Origin: Paenibacillus pini JCM 16418
GTDB lineage: Bacteria > Bacillota > Bacilli > Paenibacillales > Paenibacillaceae
Assembly: GCF_000576305.1 (NCBI RefSeq)
Contig: NZ_BAVZ01000006.1
Location: 186,001-250,000, forward strand
Direction: 5' to 3'
DNA length: 64,000 nt
Shown piece after piece: positions 1-7,787 of this stretch. The translations under genes were made by a program, and so were the position numbers. How positions within the stretch are numbered: the stretch's first letter is position 1; the number at the start of each line of letters is the position of its first letter. Under the pieces are notes generated by a model. The model made no database searches. It saw only the letters and a program-made list of their open reading frames with translations, and was not told the origin of the DNA.

Positions 1-13
1 GAATTAATGGAGA

Positions 14-769
14 TTACACCTTGATTTGTTGGACAGACTCCCGTAAATGATGTGTCATATCCCTTAAGGTTACCGCGGATTCGGCGAGATAACGTACAAT
101 CTGAAGCTGTTGATCTGTTAATTCATCAATTTGGAGTGTTTGATCGGAGGTGGTCTTGGCAATATTAGCGATATCGATCACGGTTGCGGAGACTTCCTCC
201 GAGTTAGCCGTCATTTGCTCCGTAGCGGCAGAAATATCGTGAATTTGTCCCGTAACCAATCTGAACATCTCGACTACATTAGAGAACGATGTTCTGGCCC
301 CCTCAGACAAGGACGTGCCGCTGCGTACTTCCTGAGAGCTATTCCCCATCGCTTCGCTAATGCGAAGTGATTCATGCTGAATATTATGCAGCAGGGCTCC
401 AATTTGCTCGGTAGAACGGGAAGTGCCCTCCGCCAGCTTTCTGACTTCACCAGCGACAACAGCAAATCCAGCGCCATGCTCACCGGCGTGTGCTGCCTCA
501 ATGGATGCATTTAACGCAAGCAGCTTCGTTTGATTTGAAATTTCAAATATAACGGCTAGAGCGCTTTCGATGTCTTGTGAGTATTCGCGCAAGGTGGATA
601 CGCGCTTAACCGTCTCCTCTGTAGTCGAAGAGATGGTATGAATCTGATGATTCATCTGCTTTAGCGTATCTATTCCCATGTCCGCGCTATGTAGCGCTCT
701 CATCGAAGCATCTGAAACGGTTGAAAAGGATTCGGAAATACGCTGGATTGTGTGTGAAATCTCTTCCAT
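14..769 (-). CDS. Methyl-accepting chemotaxis signalling domain protein without a sensor
   Basis: The 251-residue protein is almost only the cytoplasmic coiled-coil signalling domain of a chemoreceptor. The hairpin tip that binds CheA/CheW is visible around residues 85-110 ([20 protein letters not shown]), followed by the usual [11 protein letters not shown] segment. There is no transmembrane helix, HAMP or ligand domain, and an in-frame stop lies four codons upstream of the ATG, so the missing half is not simply out of view. An AAAAGGG sits just before the ATG. It lies 70 bases after the MocR regulator on the same strand and could be co-transcribed. It may be a soluble receptor that senses through a partner, or the surviving 3' part of a truncated receptor gene; the sequence does not decide. 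Confidence 0.8.
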   Translation of the reverse strand: MEEISHTIQRISESFSTVSDASMRALHSADMGIDTLKQMNHQIHTISSTTEETVKRVSTLREYSQDIESALAVIFEISNQTKLLALNASIEAAHAGEHGAGFAVVAGEVRKLAEGTSRSTEQIGALLHNIQHESLRISEAMGNSSQEVRSGTSLSEGARTSFSNVVEMFRLVTGQIHDISAATEQMTANSEEVSATVIDIANIAKTTSDQTLQIDELTDQQLQIVRYLAESAVTLRDMTHHLRESVQQIKV

Positions 770-839
770 AGATCCCTTTTATCTATGCGTAGTTACTCTA
801 TTATTCGATAGATTTCGACATTATTTTCCAAGTTCCTCC

Positions 840-2264
840 TTAGATTTGTGATAGTGTGTTGAATATTCTCCGAATTCCTTCGGAGATTCGATTTTCTGTC
901 AAATTTCCAAATCCAAGAATGATTTGTTGCCGATGTTTGTCTTTATGGAGAGCGTGAATATCTACAGGATGAACCTTTACGCCACTCAGCTCTAGCTGAT
1001 GTAACAAGTCCGGAGTGAATGTTATACCTGCAAATTCAGCAACGAGATGAAGTCCCGTAGAATCACCGATTATCGTTACTTGCTCCCCGAAGCTTTGAGA
1101 CAGGGCATGCATCAGGAAATCGCGCCTTTTGCGATAGAGCTTTCGCATTTGTTTAATATGGCGATCTAAATATCCCTCCTCCATAAAGCGGGCAAGTGTA
1201 AGCTGTTCCAATGCTGGTGTGTGTAGGTCGGTTAGCCATTTCAAACTGCGAGCAGCCTCAATATGAGCACGGGGCAAGATGATATAACCCATACGAAGCG
1301 CAGGCGATAGAATTTTGCTGAAGGTTCCGATGTAGATCACCCGATCCGGGTTTAATCCCTGTAATGAGCTTACAGGAGGACCCTCATACCGAAATTCACT
1401 ATCATAATCATCCTCCACAATATAACTGCCATGGGCTGCAGCATATTGAATTAACTGGACACGGCGCTGGATGGGCAGGACTCCCCCAAGTGGAAACTGA
1501 TGAGAAGGTGTTACATAAATAAATTTTGGTTTTATATTCTCAGGCATAAGCTCTGTTAGCAAGCCATGTCGATCGACTGGAACAGGATGAATAGTTGTGT
1601 CAGGGAGAGAGAATATATTGTGGATTTCCATGGTAATGGGGTCTTCTAAAATCACATCAGATATCTCAGACAATAGCAGCTTAGCAATTAAAGATAGAGC
1701 CTGCGTGGCACCTGTTGTAATGAGCAGTTGATCGGGATCGCAAATGACACCTCTTGTGCGGTGTAAGTACTGAGCTATGATTGTTCTTAGTTCCAAACGT
1801 CCTTCCGGTTTACCATATCCAAACGCCTCATTCGGTGCTTCCATACAAGCGCGCTTTGACAGTTCAGACCATTGTTTTCTAGGAAAATGATCCAGCGCAG
1901 GGATGCCGTGACGAAAATCAATCAGATCATGGGTAGCTTGTACTGCTTCTTCTCTAGATGCTGTAGATGCTGCAGATGGAGTGAACTGTGGAACATGTTT
2001 GCCTTTATTTATGTTCATAAGCGTACCCTCGGCAACGAAGGTACCAGAGCCATGACGGCCTTCAATATAGCCTTCCGCGAGCAATTGTTCATAAGCCTCA
2101 ACAATGACTGTTCTAGATACTTGTAGGCTAGCTGCAAGGTCGCGGGTGCTGGGCAACTGCTCTCCAATCTGGAGCTTACCCTTCAATATTTGATTGCGAA
2201 ATTCGGTGTAGATCTGCCGGAATAAAGGAATGCCAGCGTCTCGATTAATGGGAATCCATGTCAT
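840..2264 (-). CDS. MocR/PdxR-family regulator (GntR HTH plus aminotransferase fold)
   Basis: It has an N-terminal GntR-type winged helix (about residues 10-75, with GEQLPSTRDLAASLQVSRT) followed by a class-I aminotransferase-like domain to the C-terminus, the standard MocR layout at 474 residues. The PLP-binding lysine is visible in GTFSKILSPALRMGY (about K317), and VEDDYDSEFRY carries the conserved cofactor-binding aspartate region. I chose the ATG at 2264 because GAGGATGG precedes it at good spacing; an ATG at 2279 is also open. MocR proteins usually sense PLP or an amino compound and activate a divergent neighbour while repressing themselves. Here the neighbour is the proline-dehydrogenase-like gene, and a PdxR-like inverted repeat lies between the two. 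The effector is unknown. Confidence 0.92.
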   Translation of the reverse strand: MTWIPINRDAGIPLFRQIYTEFRNQILKGKLQIGEQLPSTRDLAASLQVSRTVIVEAYEQLLAEGYIEGRHGSGTFVAEGTLMNINKGKHVPQFTPSAASTASREEAVQATHDLIDFRHGIPALDHFPRKQWSELSKRACMEAPNEAFGYGKPEGRLELRTIIAQYLHRTRGVICDPDQLLITTGATQALSLIAKLLLSEISDVILEDPITMEIHNIFSLPDTTIHPVPVDRHGLLTELMPENIKPKFIYVTPSHQFPLGGVLPIQRRVQLIQYAAAHGSYIVEDDYDSEFRYEGPPVSSLQGLNPDRVIYIGTFSKILSPALRMGYIILPRAHIEAARSLKWLTDLHTPALEQLTLARFMEEGYLDRHIKQMRKLYRKRRDFLMHALSQSFGEQVTIIGDSTGLHLVAEFAGITFTPDLLHQLELSGVKVHPVDIHALHKDKHRQQIILGFGNLTENRISEGIRRIFNTLSQI

Positions 2265-2283
2265 ACAATCCATCCTCATTCCA

Positions 2284-2333
2284 AAAGTGGTCTGCTCATT
2301 TTAATGAATAGTGATCCTTTAACTCACCACTTT
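2284..2333. promoter_or_regulatory. Candidate MocR operator, inverted AAAGTGGT boxes
   Basis: AAAGTGGT at 2284-2291 and its exact reverse complement ACCACTTT at 2326-2333 face each other across 34 bases, between the divergent MocR and proline-dehydrogenase-like genes. A partial direct copy (AGTGAT) lies at 2310-2315. From memory, PdxR-type MocR regulators bind AAAGTGGW(C)TA boxes, and AAAGTGGTCTG here fits well. Regulation of both genes is inferred. Confidence 0.55.
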
Positions 2334-2390
2334 AACACGGTAGATTTAATGTTGGAAGCTCATTATTAGTTGAATTTGGGGGCGAAAGAG

Positions 2391-3350
2391 ATGATTGTTG
2401 AAGATCTTCATGGTTTGGCTACGAATGCGTTGAAAATGATTGCGCGTAATGGACAAATGAAACAGTATATAAAGAACACAGACCCTTTGTATTCTGTATT
2501 ATTAGGTGCGGCCCAGCGATTTGTGGCAGGGGAAACGAGGGAAGCTGCAGTATCCCAGGCCTTAGACCTTCATACTAAGGGGTACTCGGTGTCTATTGAA
2601 TGCATTGGCGAAAATTTCAGTACAGAGCGAAAGTGCATTGAGGCGAAAGATGAATTTATACAACTGATTCAAACGAGTGGAAAAGCTGGGTTAGACACCA
2701 CGGTGTCACTGGACTTATCCCATATTGGCTTGACGGTGAGCGAAGAGTTAGCTTATCAGCATCTTATTGAACTCGCACGCGAGGCGGCTCATTTTGGGAT
2801 AAACATCATGATTGGAGCGGAGGAGTCTTCAAAGACGAACATGATTCATGCAATTTATAAAAGAGTCCATGAGCGCTATACCAACGTAGGCATTACCATT
2901 CAAGCTTATTTGCATCGTACCGAGCTTGATTTGGCAGAGCTGAAACATTATGGTGGCCGAATTCGAATGGTGAAGGGGGCCTATCAGGAGCCAGAGGAAC
3001 AGGCTCTACCACGTTCGGAGCAGCTACGGGAGAAGTATATTCAAATGATGGGTTTCCTCATATCTGAAGGACGAAGTATATCGATTGCGACACATGATGA
3101 GCTTGTAATTGAGGAACTTCGTCAACGAAGATATCTGAAGCAATCCAATGTGGAGCTTGAGATGTTATATGGTATTCGTCCAGAACTGGCTATAAAAAAT
3201 AAAAACGACGGATATCGTACAAGAGTATATGTGACCTATGGAACAGAGTGGCATCTTTATTTCTTTCATCGTCTGGCGGAGTATCCGCCGAATGTATATC
3301 AGGCGCTTGCAGATATGGTAACGCCATCAGCGAAGGCAGAACTCTATTAA
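2391..3350 (+). CDS. Proline dehydrogenase-family protein (divergent)
   Basis: The protein has the PRODH (FAD-dependent TIM barrel) pattern over about 320 residues: AAQRFVAGETREAAVSQALDL near the N-terminus, IRMVKGAYQEP in the middle and HRLAEYPPNV near the end. The family oxidises proline to pyrroline-5-carboxylate. Several usually fixed positions differ. The RRLAER motif, whose paired arginines hold the substrate carboxylate, reads HRLAEY, and the common DMED segment reads GAEES. The substrate may therefore not be proline. No pyrroline-5-carboxylate dehydrogenase is adjacent. ATG 2391 follows a G-rich stretch (GGGGGCG); a TTG at 2370 is open in frame. It is divergent from the MocR regulator, which probably controls it. 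Confidence 0.82.
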   Translation: MIVEDLHGLATNALKMIARNGQMKQYIKNTDPLYSVLLGAAQRFVAGETREAAVSQALDLHTKGYSVSIECIGENFSTERKCIEAKDEFIQLIQTSGKAGLDTTVSLDLSHIGLTVSEELAYQHLIELAREAAHFGINIMIGAEESSKTNMIHAIYKRVHERYTNVGITIQAYLHRTELDLAELKHYGGRIRMVKGAYQEPEEQALPRSEQLREKYIQMMGFLISEGRSISIATHDELVIEELRQRRYLKQSNVELEMLYGIRPELAIKNKNDGYRTRVYVTYGTEWHLYFFHRLAEYPPNVYQALADMVTPSAKAELY

Positions 3351-3423
3351 GTGAGAATGTAGATTACACGGGGCGCCCTCCTTAGCATGGGTTACTTGCT
3401 GGGTTTATGAAGTGATGGGAACC

Positions 3424-3463
3424 AAAAAGGCTCCGTAGATGCGCATCTACGGAGCCTTTTTAA
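3424..3463. terminator. Bidirectional intrinsic terminator
   Basis: A perfect stem AAAAGGCTCCGTAGAT / ATCTACGGAGCCTTTT around a GCGC loop, with A and T tracts on both sides, lies between the convergent proline-dehydrogenase-like gene and the GH112 gene and can serve both. Confidence 0.9.
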
Positions 3464-3494
3464 TATCCATGCAAATGAAGTTACTCCAGTTATT

Positions 3495-5669
3495 CTAGAT
3501 TTCGTACCACTTGATCTCATTTGCTTCCATGTTCAGTGGGAAGCTTGATCCGTCACCGCGGTAGATGATGGTTTCCTGCGGCTCATACGTATTGTTAACG
3601 ACACAGTACTTACCATTTTTGACATAGGCATGGACCTCAACGTTATAGTTATCGCTGAACCAGTGGTTTAGATCTTGCTCACTGTGGGCACTCCACAGGA
3701 TGGCACGGTACAGCAGGCGACTGTTCTCGAAGCTGTATGGAAGACCACTAATATATACACTACGACCCTTGCCAAAGCTGTTGACGGCAAGCTGGACCTC
3801 TTTGTCGATCTGTCTCAAGATGGTTGTTCCCTCAAGTGCAAAAATATTCTTCTTGCCCTCACCGAAGTCGATTTCCTTATGACCGTCCGCGTCCGTTTTG
3901 CAGTCCGCAGTAATAAAGTGGTCATGCTCATCCCAGTTGTACTTATCATAACCGAGGGTAAAGCCGCGCTCCTCTTCCACACCAAGGATGCTGGCAAGCT
4001 GGAAGTATCGACCATTGGCCTGATGTGCAGCAGGTTCGCCAACACCGATAAAGCCGCCACCTTCATGAACAAATTTCTTCACTGCGGCAATGATATCTAA
4101 ATCTAGCCACCATTCTCCGCCTGTATAAGCGGTATCCGCATCACCAACATTGAGAATAACATCGATTCCATCCAGAATCGTTGGATCCTGCTTGATGTCA
4201 TCAAAGCTTATAAATTTTACATCAAAAGGGGCACCAGATAGAGACTCAATAATGCCGGAATAGCTATAATTTTGTTTGTAGTACAGTGCATGATGCACCA
4301 TATGGTTCCCCCATGCACGCATCTTGCCCCAGCAATTGAGCACGGCTACCGTCTTGACGCAGTAAGGTGTTGTCCCATGAACATTGTCATACAATGTACG
4401 GAATTCATCACATACACTCTCGATATAATCGATGAAGTCTGGGAAATCAAGTGCCAGCTTCAAGTATCCGCCATAACCAATCCGATCAATTGGCTTGCGT
4501 AGAATCGCACGTCTTGCGGTCACCCAGTTCACCTTTGCTTCGCGGACGGGGTCGCCGCCTTCATGGAACGTATCGGGGAAGAAATAAGGAAGGAAGCGTC
4601 CTTCAGTGTATTTTACCCCAGGGATATCACTGATGAGTCGAAGTGTAGAGCCATTACCCACACTGCCTACGACAGCATCGAGCCCAATGGTTGTGAATTC
4701 TTCCATAAAAGGTTCCGTACCGATCCAGTGATCACCAAGGAACATCATCGCTTCTTTTCCACATTCGTGGGTGATATCGACCATTTCCTTCGCAAGCTTA
4801 GCGACTTCACGCCGCTGAAAAGCCTGGAAATCACGGAACTCCTTGGTCGGTATACGATAGTTATTGTTGTAATAGCCTTGGTCTATGATGAATTCAGGCC
4901 GGAAGGTGTAACCCACTTCCTGTTCGAATTGCTCAAGAATATAGGGGCTAACGGAAGCGGAATAGCCGTACCAATCTACATATTTCTCACGAGCGAGTTC
5001 ATCAAAGATAAGGGTGAATTGATGGAAAAAGGTCGTATAGCGAATGACATTCACATAAGGATGTTCTTCGATGAACTTACGAATCCGCTCCATCGTGAAA
5101 GCACGCGTTTTCGGCTGGCGAACGTCAAACGTAATCTGGTGCTCAACATCCTTCCAACCATTCACGACCGCATTATACATATGAACGGGGTCCCACATGA
5201 TATAAGCTAGAAAGCTAACGGTGTAGTCATGAAATGGAATGGAGGTAATGCTTACATCACCAGTCTGTTCGTTATAGCTCCATTGCTCAGTGGGTACAAC
5301 TTCGCCTGTGGAGCGGTCTATAATCTCCCACCAGCGCTTGATATCATCATGGCTATTCACCTTAAGCATGTCGGGGTATAGCCCCTTCATCAAGTGAATG
5401 GACAAGCTAGTACTCTCTGCCGTATAGAACGGTGTCATCAGATACAACTGTTGAATCTCTTCTGGATTAGCACTCGCCCATACATTGTCCTTACGGGTTG
5501 TATAGTAAGTGGAATATACTTTAGCATCAATATCGCGCAGTTCGTTGGGGAAGTCCGTTCCATCGCAGTCGCGCACGGCGTCAGCACCCCAGCGTTTCAT
5601 GACTTCATGGGTTTGAGAGATCACATCCAGATCTGTTGGAATAGTGACCCGTCCTGTATTCTTGCTCAT
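3495..5669 (-). CDS. gnpA: GH112 1,3-beta-galactosyl-N-acetylhexosamine phosphorylase
   Basis: This 724-residue protein is the right length and pattern for glycoside hydrolase family 112, cytoplasmic enzymes that phosphorolyse beta-galactosyl disaccharides to galactose-1-phosphate. GDHWIGTEP places an aspartate at residue 313, the position of the proposed proton donor in the bifidobacterial lacto-N-biose phosphorylase. The N-terminal RWGADAVRDCDGT and the central VDWYGYSASVSPY are typical of the family. GAGGAG precedes the ATG. It is the last gene of an operon with an ABC importer for a small sugar, which fits uptake of lacto-N-biose or galacto-N-biose. Some family members instead prefer galactosyl-beta-1,4-rhamnose; I cannot exclude that from sequence alone, and no hexosamine kinase or epimerase gene is adjacent. 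Confidence 0.93.
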   Translation of the reverse strand: MSKNTGRVTIPTDLDVISQTHEVMKRWGADAVRDCDGTDFPNELRDIDAKVYSTYYTTRKDNVWASANPEEIQQLYLMTPFYTAESTSLSIHLMKGLYPDMLKVNSHDDIKRWWEIIDRSTGEVVPTEQWSYNEQTGDVSITSIPFHDYTVSFLAYIMWDPVHMYNAVVNGWKDVEHQITFDVRQPKTRAFTMERIRKFIEEHPYVNVIRYTTFFHQFTLIFDELAREKYVDWYGYSASVSPYILEQFEQEVGYTFRPEFIIDQGYYNNNYRIPTKEFRDFQAFQRREVAKLAKEMVDITHECGKEAMMFLGDHWIGTEPFMEEFTTIGLDAVVGSVGNGSTLRLISDIPGVKYTEGRFLPYFFPDTFHEGGDPVREAKVNWVTARRAILRKPIDRIGYGGYLKLALDFPDFIDYIESVCDEFRTLYDNVHGTTPYCVKTVAVLNCWGKMRAWGNHMVHHALYYKQNYSYSGIIESLSGAPFDVKFISFDDIKQDPTILDGIDVILNVGDADTAYTGGEWWLDLDIIAAVKKFVHEGGGFIGVGEPAAHQANGRYFQLASILGVEEERGFTLGYDKYNWDEHDHFITADCKTDADGHKEIDFGEGKKNIFALEGTTILRQIDKEVQLAVNSFGKGRSVYISGLPYSFENSRLLYRAILWSAHSEQDLNHWFSDNYNVEVHAYVKNGKYCVVNNTYEPQETIIYRGDGSSFPLNMEANEIKWYEI

Positions 5670-5682
5670 GATTATCTCCTCT

Positions 5683-5865
5683 TTATCTGTATTTACGGTT
5701 ATAGAACCATAGCAATCCTATGAGAGCAGCCAGACCCAGCAGCATAAGCCCAAGTCCGGGTGCACCTATATGTTTCTGTCCAATGACAACCATCGCAACA
5801 CCTGCGATGAGTACAATCCACATCAGCAAATTGCGTAGAAAATTTGAATTTGAATCGTTCATCAT
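5683..5865 (-). CDS. Small two-helix membrane protein in the GH112 operon
   Basis: A 60-residue protein with two hydrophobic segments (about residues 11-28 and 35-54), a GQKHIGAPGLGLM connecting stretch and a basic C-terminus (YNRKYR). AAAGGTG precedes paired ATG codons. It lies 16 bases after the second sugar permease gene and 13 bases before the GH112 gene on the same strand, so it is in the operon. Similar small proteins sit beside sugar ABC genes in Firmicutes, but I do not recognise a proven function; help with permease assembly is only a guess. Confidence 0.75.
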   Translation of the reverse strand: MMNDSNSNFLRNLLMWIVLIAGVAMVVIGQKHIGAPGLGLMLLGLAALIGLLWFYNRKYR

Positions 5866-5880
5866 ATCACCTTTAACCTT

Positions 5881-6764
5881 TCAGCCCGCCGAGGTCATAC
5901 CTTGGGTGAGCTTCTTTTGTACCAGAATATACAGAATGAGCGTCGGTAGCATGACAAGCACAAGACCTGCGTACATCTGTCCGTACTCAACGGAGGATTT
6001 CTGAGCAGCCATCAGGTTCATTAGACCGACGGGTAGCGTTTTGAGACCCGGCTTGGTTAATAGCGTCATCGAAATGATATATTCGTTCCAGAAGGATAGG
6101 AAGTTGAATAGAATGACCGTCACAATGCTAGGCTTTGCCATGGGCATAATGACCTGAACCATAGTGCGGAAATAGCTAGCACCATCCACAGAGGCTGCTT
6201 CTTCGTATTCCTTCGGCAGGGATTTGAAGTAGCCTGATAGTAAATAAATCGTAAAGGGTAGCGCCATAGCAGCATAGACCAGCGCAAGAATAAAAAGATT
6301 ATTAAGTAGAAATGGATGTCCAAACCAGCTGCGGATTACCTTATCGCCGTTGTTCAACATCAGGAAGATGGGAACAATGATATAGTTTACGTTAATGAAC
6401 AAACCAGCCATGAACATCAAATTAAAGATCATATTTCCTCTGAATTTATACCGTGCAAGGACGTAGGCCGCTGGTAAAGCGATAAGTAATAAAAGGCCAA
6501 TCCCTAGAATAGTCACAATCGCGGAGTTAAGCATGTAGTGGCCCATTTGAGCCTTTTCCCATGCGTCAGTAAAGTTTTGTAGGTGGAATCCCTTTGGTAG
6601 AGCCCAAGGACTACCGTAAAACTCAGCATCTTGTTTAATGGAGCAAGAAACGCCCAAGCCACTGGAACAATGATGACGATCGAAAGGACAATAAGCGCAA
6701 TATAGATTAGCCCGATAAAGAACTTTTGGCTGCGGCTGCTTTCGTTTAATTTATCTTTATTCAT
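5881..6764 (-). CDS. Sugar ABC transporter permease, MalG type (frameshifted)
   Basis: This is the second inner-membrane subunit of a carbohydrate ABC importer, with six expected helices and the ATPase-docking EAA loop visible as EEAASVDGASYFRTM. The N-terminus (MNKDKLNESSRSQKFF, then the first helix) and the rest lie in different frames. At about 6642 the coding strand reads GCTCC where GCTTCC would give the continuous FLASIKQDAEFYGSPWA. Adding one base gives 294 residues, the normal family length. It follows the MalF-type gene closely and precedes the small membrane protein. Either the gene is a recent pseudogene or the base was lost in sequencing; the second is likelier given nine similar cases in this window. 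Confidence 0.85.
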
Positions 6765-6777
6765 GTTGTTCCCTCCT

Positions 6778-7671
6778 TTAATATTCCAGATTGTCCCGTT
6801 TGGTAACTGCGTTTAGAATGGCAGCTAGAGCAAAGGAGAATAGGAATACAACAACACCAATCGCCATGCCATAACCATACGAGGAGTTGGTGTAAGCTTC
6901 TTTGTACATATAACTCAGGAACACCTCAGTGGCACCGTCTGGACCACCGCTCGTCATGGCCATAACAAACAAGAAGCTCATGTTAATGGTGCTGATGATG
7001 AAGAAGGTGAGAGTGGTTCGAATATTTACCCAAATGAGCGGGATGGTAATGCTGAAAAATTGTGTTGTTCGACTTGCGCCTTCAAGATCAGCCGATTCAT
7101 AGAGACTGTCTGGAATGTTAGCCATACTGGCCATGTACATGACCATGTAATAGCCGATGGCTTGCCAGATCATAGCGCCAGCGAGACTGAAAATAACAAT
7201 CTTCTGATCGCCGAGCCACAGCGTAGGTGTTTCCGTTGCTGAGCGGAACAAATTCGTGAAACTATTCAATAGCCCACTGTTTGGGTCATAAATAGCGGAG
7301 AAAATGGCACTAATAACAACGATTGAAAGAATGTTCGGGATGTAGAAGATGATACGAAATAGATTTTGGCCTTTTAGCTTCTCGCGGGTAAGCACGGATG
7401 CAAATAGCAGTGAGAATGCAAAGGTTACGATCGTGACGATGACGATAAGCAGCACACTATTTTGAAACGTCTGATAGAATTTGTCGCTATGAAACAGCTT
7501 GGTGAAGTTTTGAAACCCTACAAATGTTTTGTCATCGGTATATCCGCCCCACTTGTACATGGACATGCGGAACACGTCTATAGTTGGGATAATCAAAAAT
7601 ATAATGAATAAAATTACAGCGGGTGTGAGACAGAAGAAAATAAAACGGCCTCTCCCTTTTGTGGTTTCCAT
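6778..7671 (-). CDS. Sugar ABC transporter permease, MalF type
   Basis: The first membrane subunit of the carbohydrate importer: 297 residues with six hydrophobic helices and an EAA loop, ESADLEGASRTTQFFSITIP, that contacts the ATPase. The chosen ATG at 7671 has GGAAGGAG eight bases upstream; the longer reading from 7731 starts inside an intergenic hairpin and has no such site. It lies between the binding-protein gene and the MalG-type gene. No ATPase gene is present in the operon, as is usual for Firmicutes importers of this class that share an MsmX-type ATPase encoded elsewhere. Confidence 0.93.
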   Translation of the reverse strand: METTKGRGRFIFFCLTPAVILFIIFLIIPTIDVFRMSMYKWGGYTDDKTFVGFQNFTKLFHSDKFYQTFQNSVLLIVIVTIVTFAFSLLFASVLTREKLKGQNLFRIIFYIPNILSIVVISAIFSAIYDPNSGLLNSFTNLFRSATETPTLWLGDQKIVIFSLAGAMIWQAIGYYMVMYMASMANIPDSLYESADLEGASRTTQFFSITIPLIWVNIRTTLTFFIISTINMSFLFVMAMTSGGPDGATEVFLSYMYKEAYTNSSYGYGMAIGVVVFLFSFALAAILNAVTKRDNLEY

Positions 7672-7702
7672 TGACCCATCTCCTTCCAAAGGTAAAAATA
7701 AC

Positions 7703-7726
7703 GGTGGGCAGCTTTCGCTGACCACC
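7703..7726 (-). other. Intercistronic hairpin after the sugar-binding protein gene
   Basis: On the minus strand GGTGGTCAGC and GCTGCCCACC form a stem closed by a GAAA tetraloop, 61 bases after the binding-protein stop and just before the MalF-type ribosome site, followed by a short T-rich stretch. Such hairpins often protect or partly terminate the binding-protein message so that it exceeds the permease messages. That role is inferred. Confidence 0.6.
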
Positions 7727-7787
7727 ATCATCCTCAGACTTTATCGGGGTCTTTACGATTTAACGTTATGCCCTGAGCAAATCTGTC

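Noticed and set aside
4563..5210. 215-codon plus-strand frame inside the GH112 gene
   Set aside because: It is antisense to a conserved enzyme, with no ribosome site or recognisable domain.
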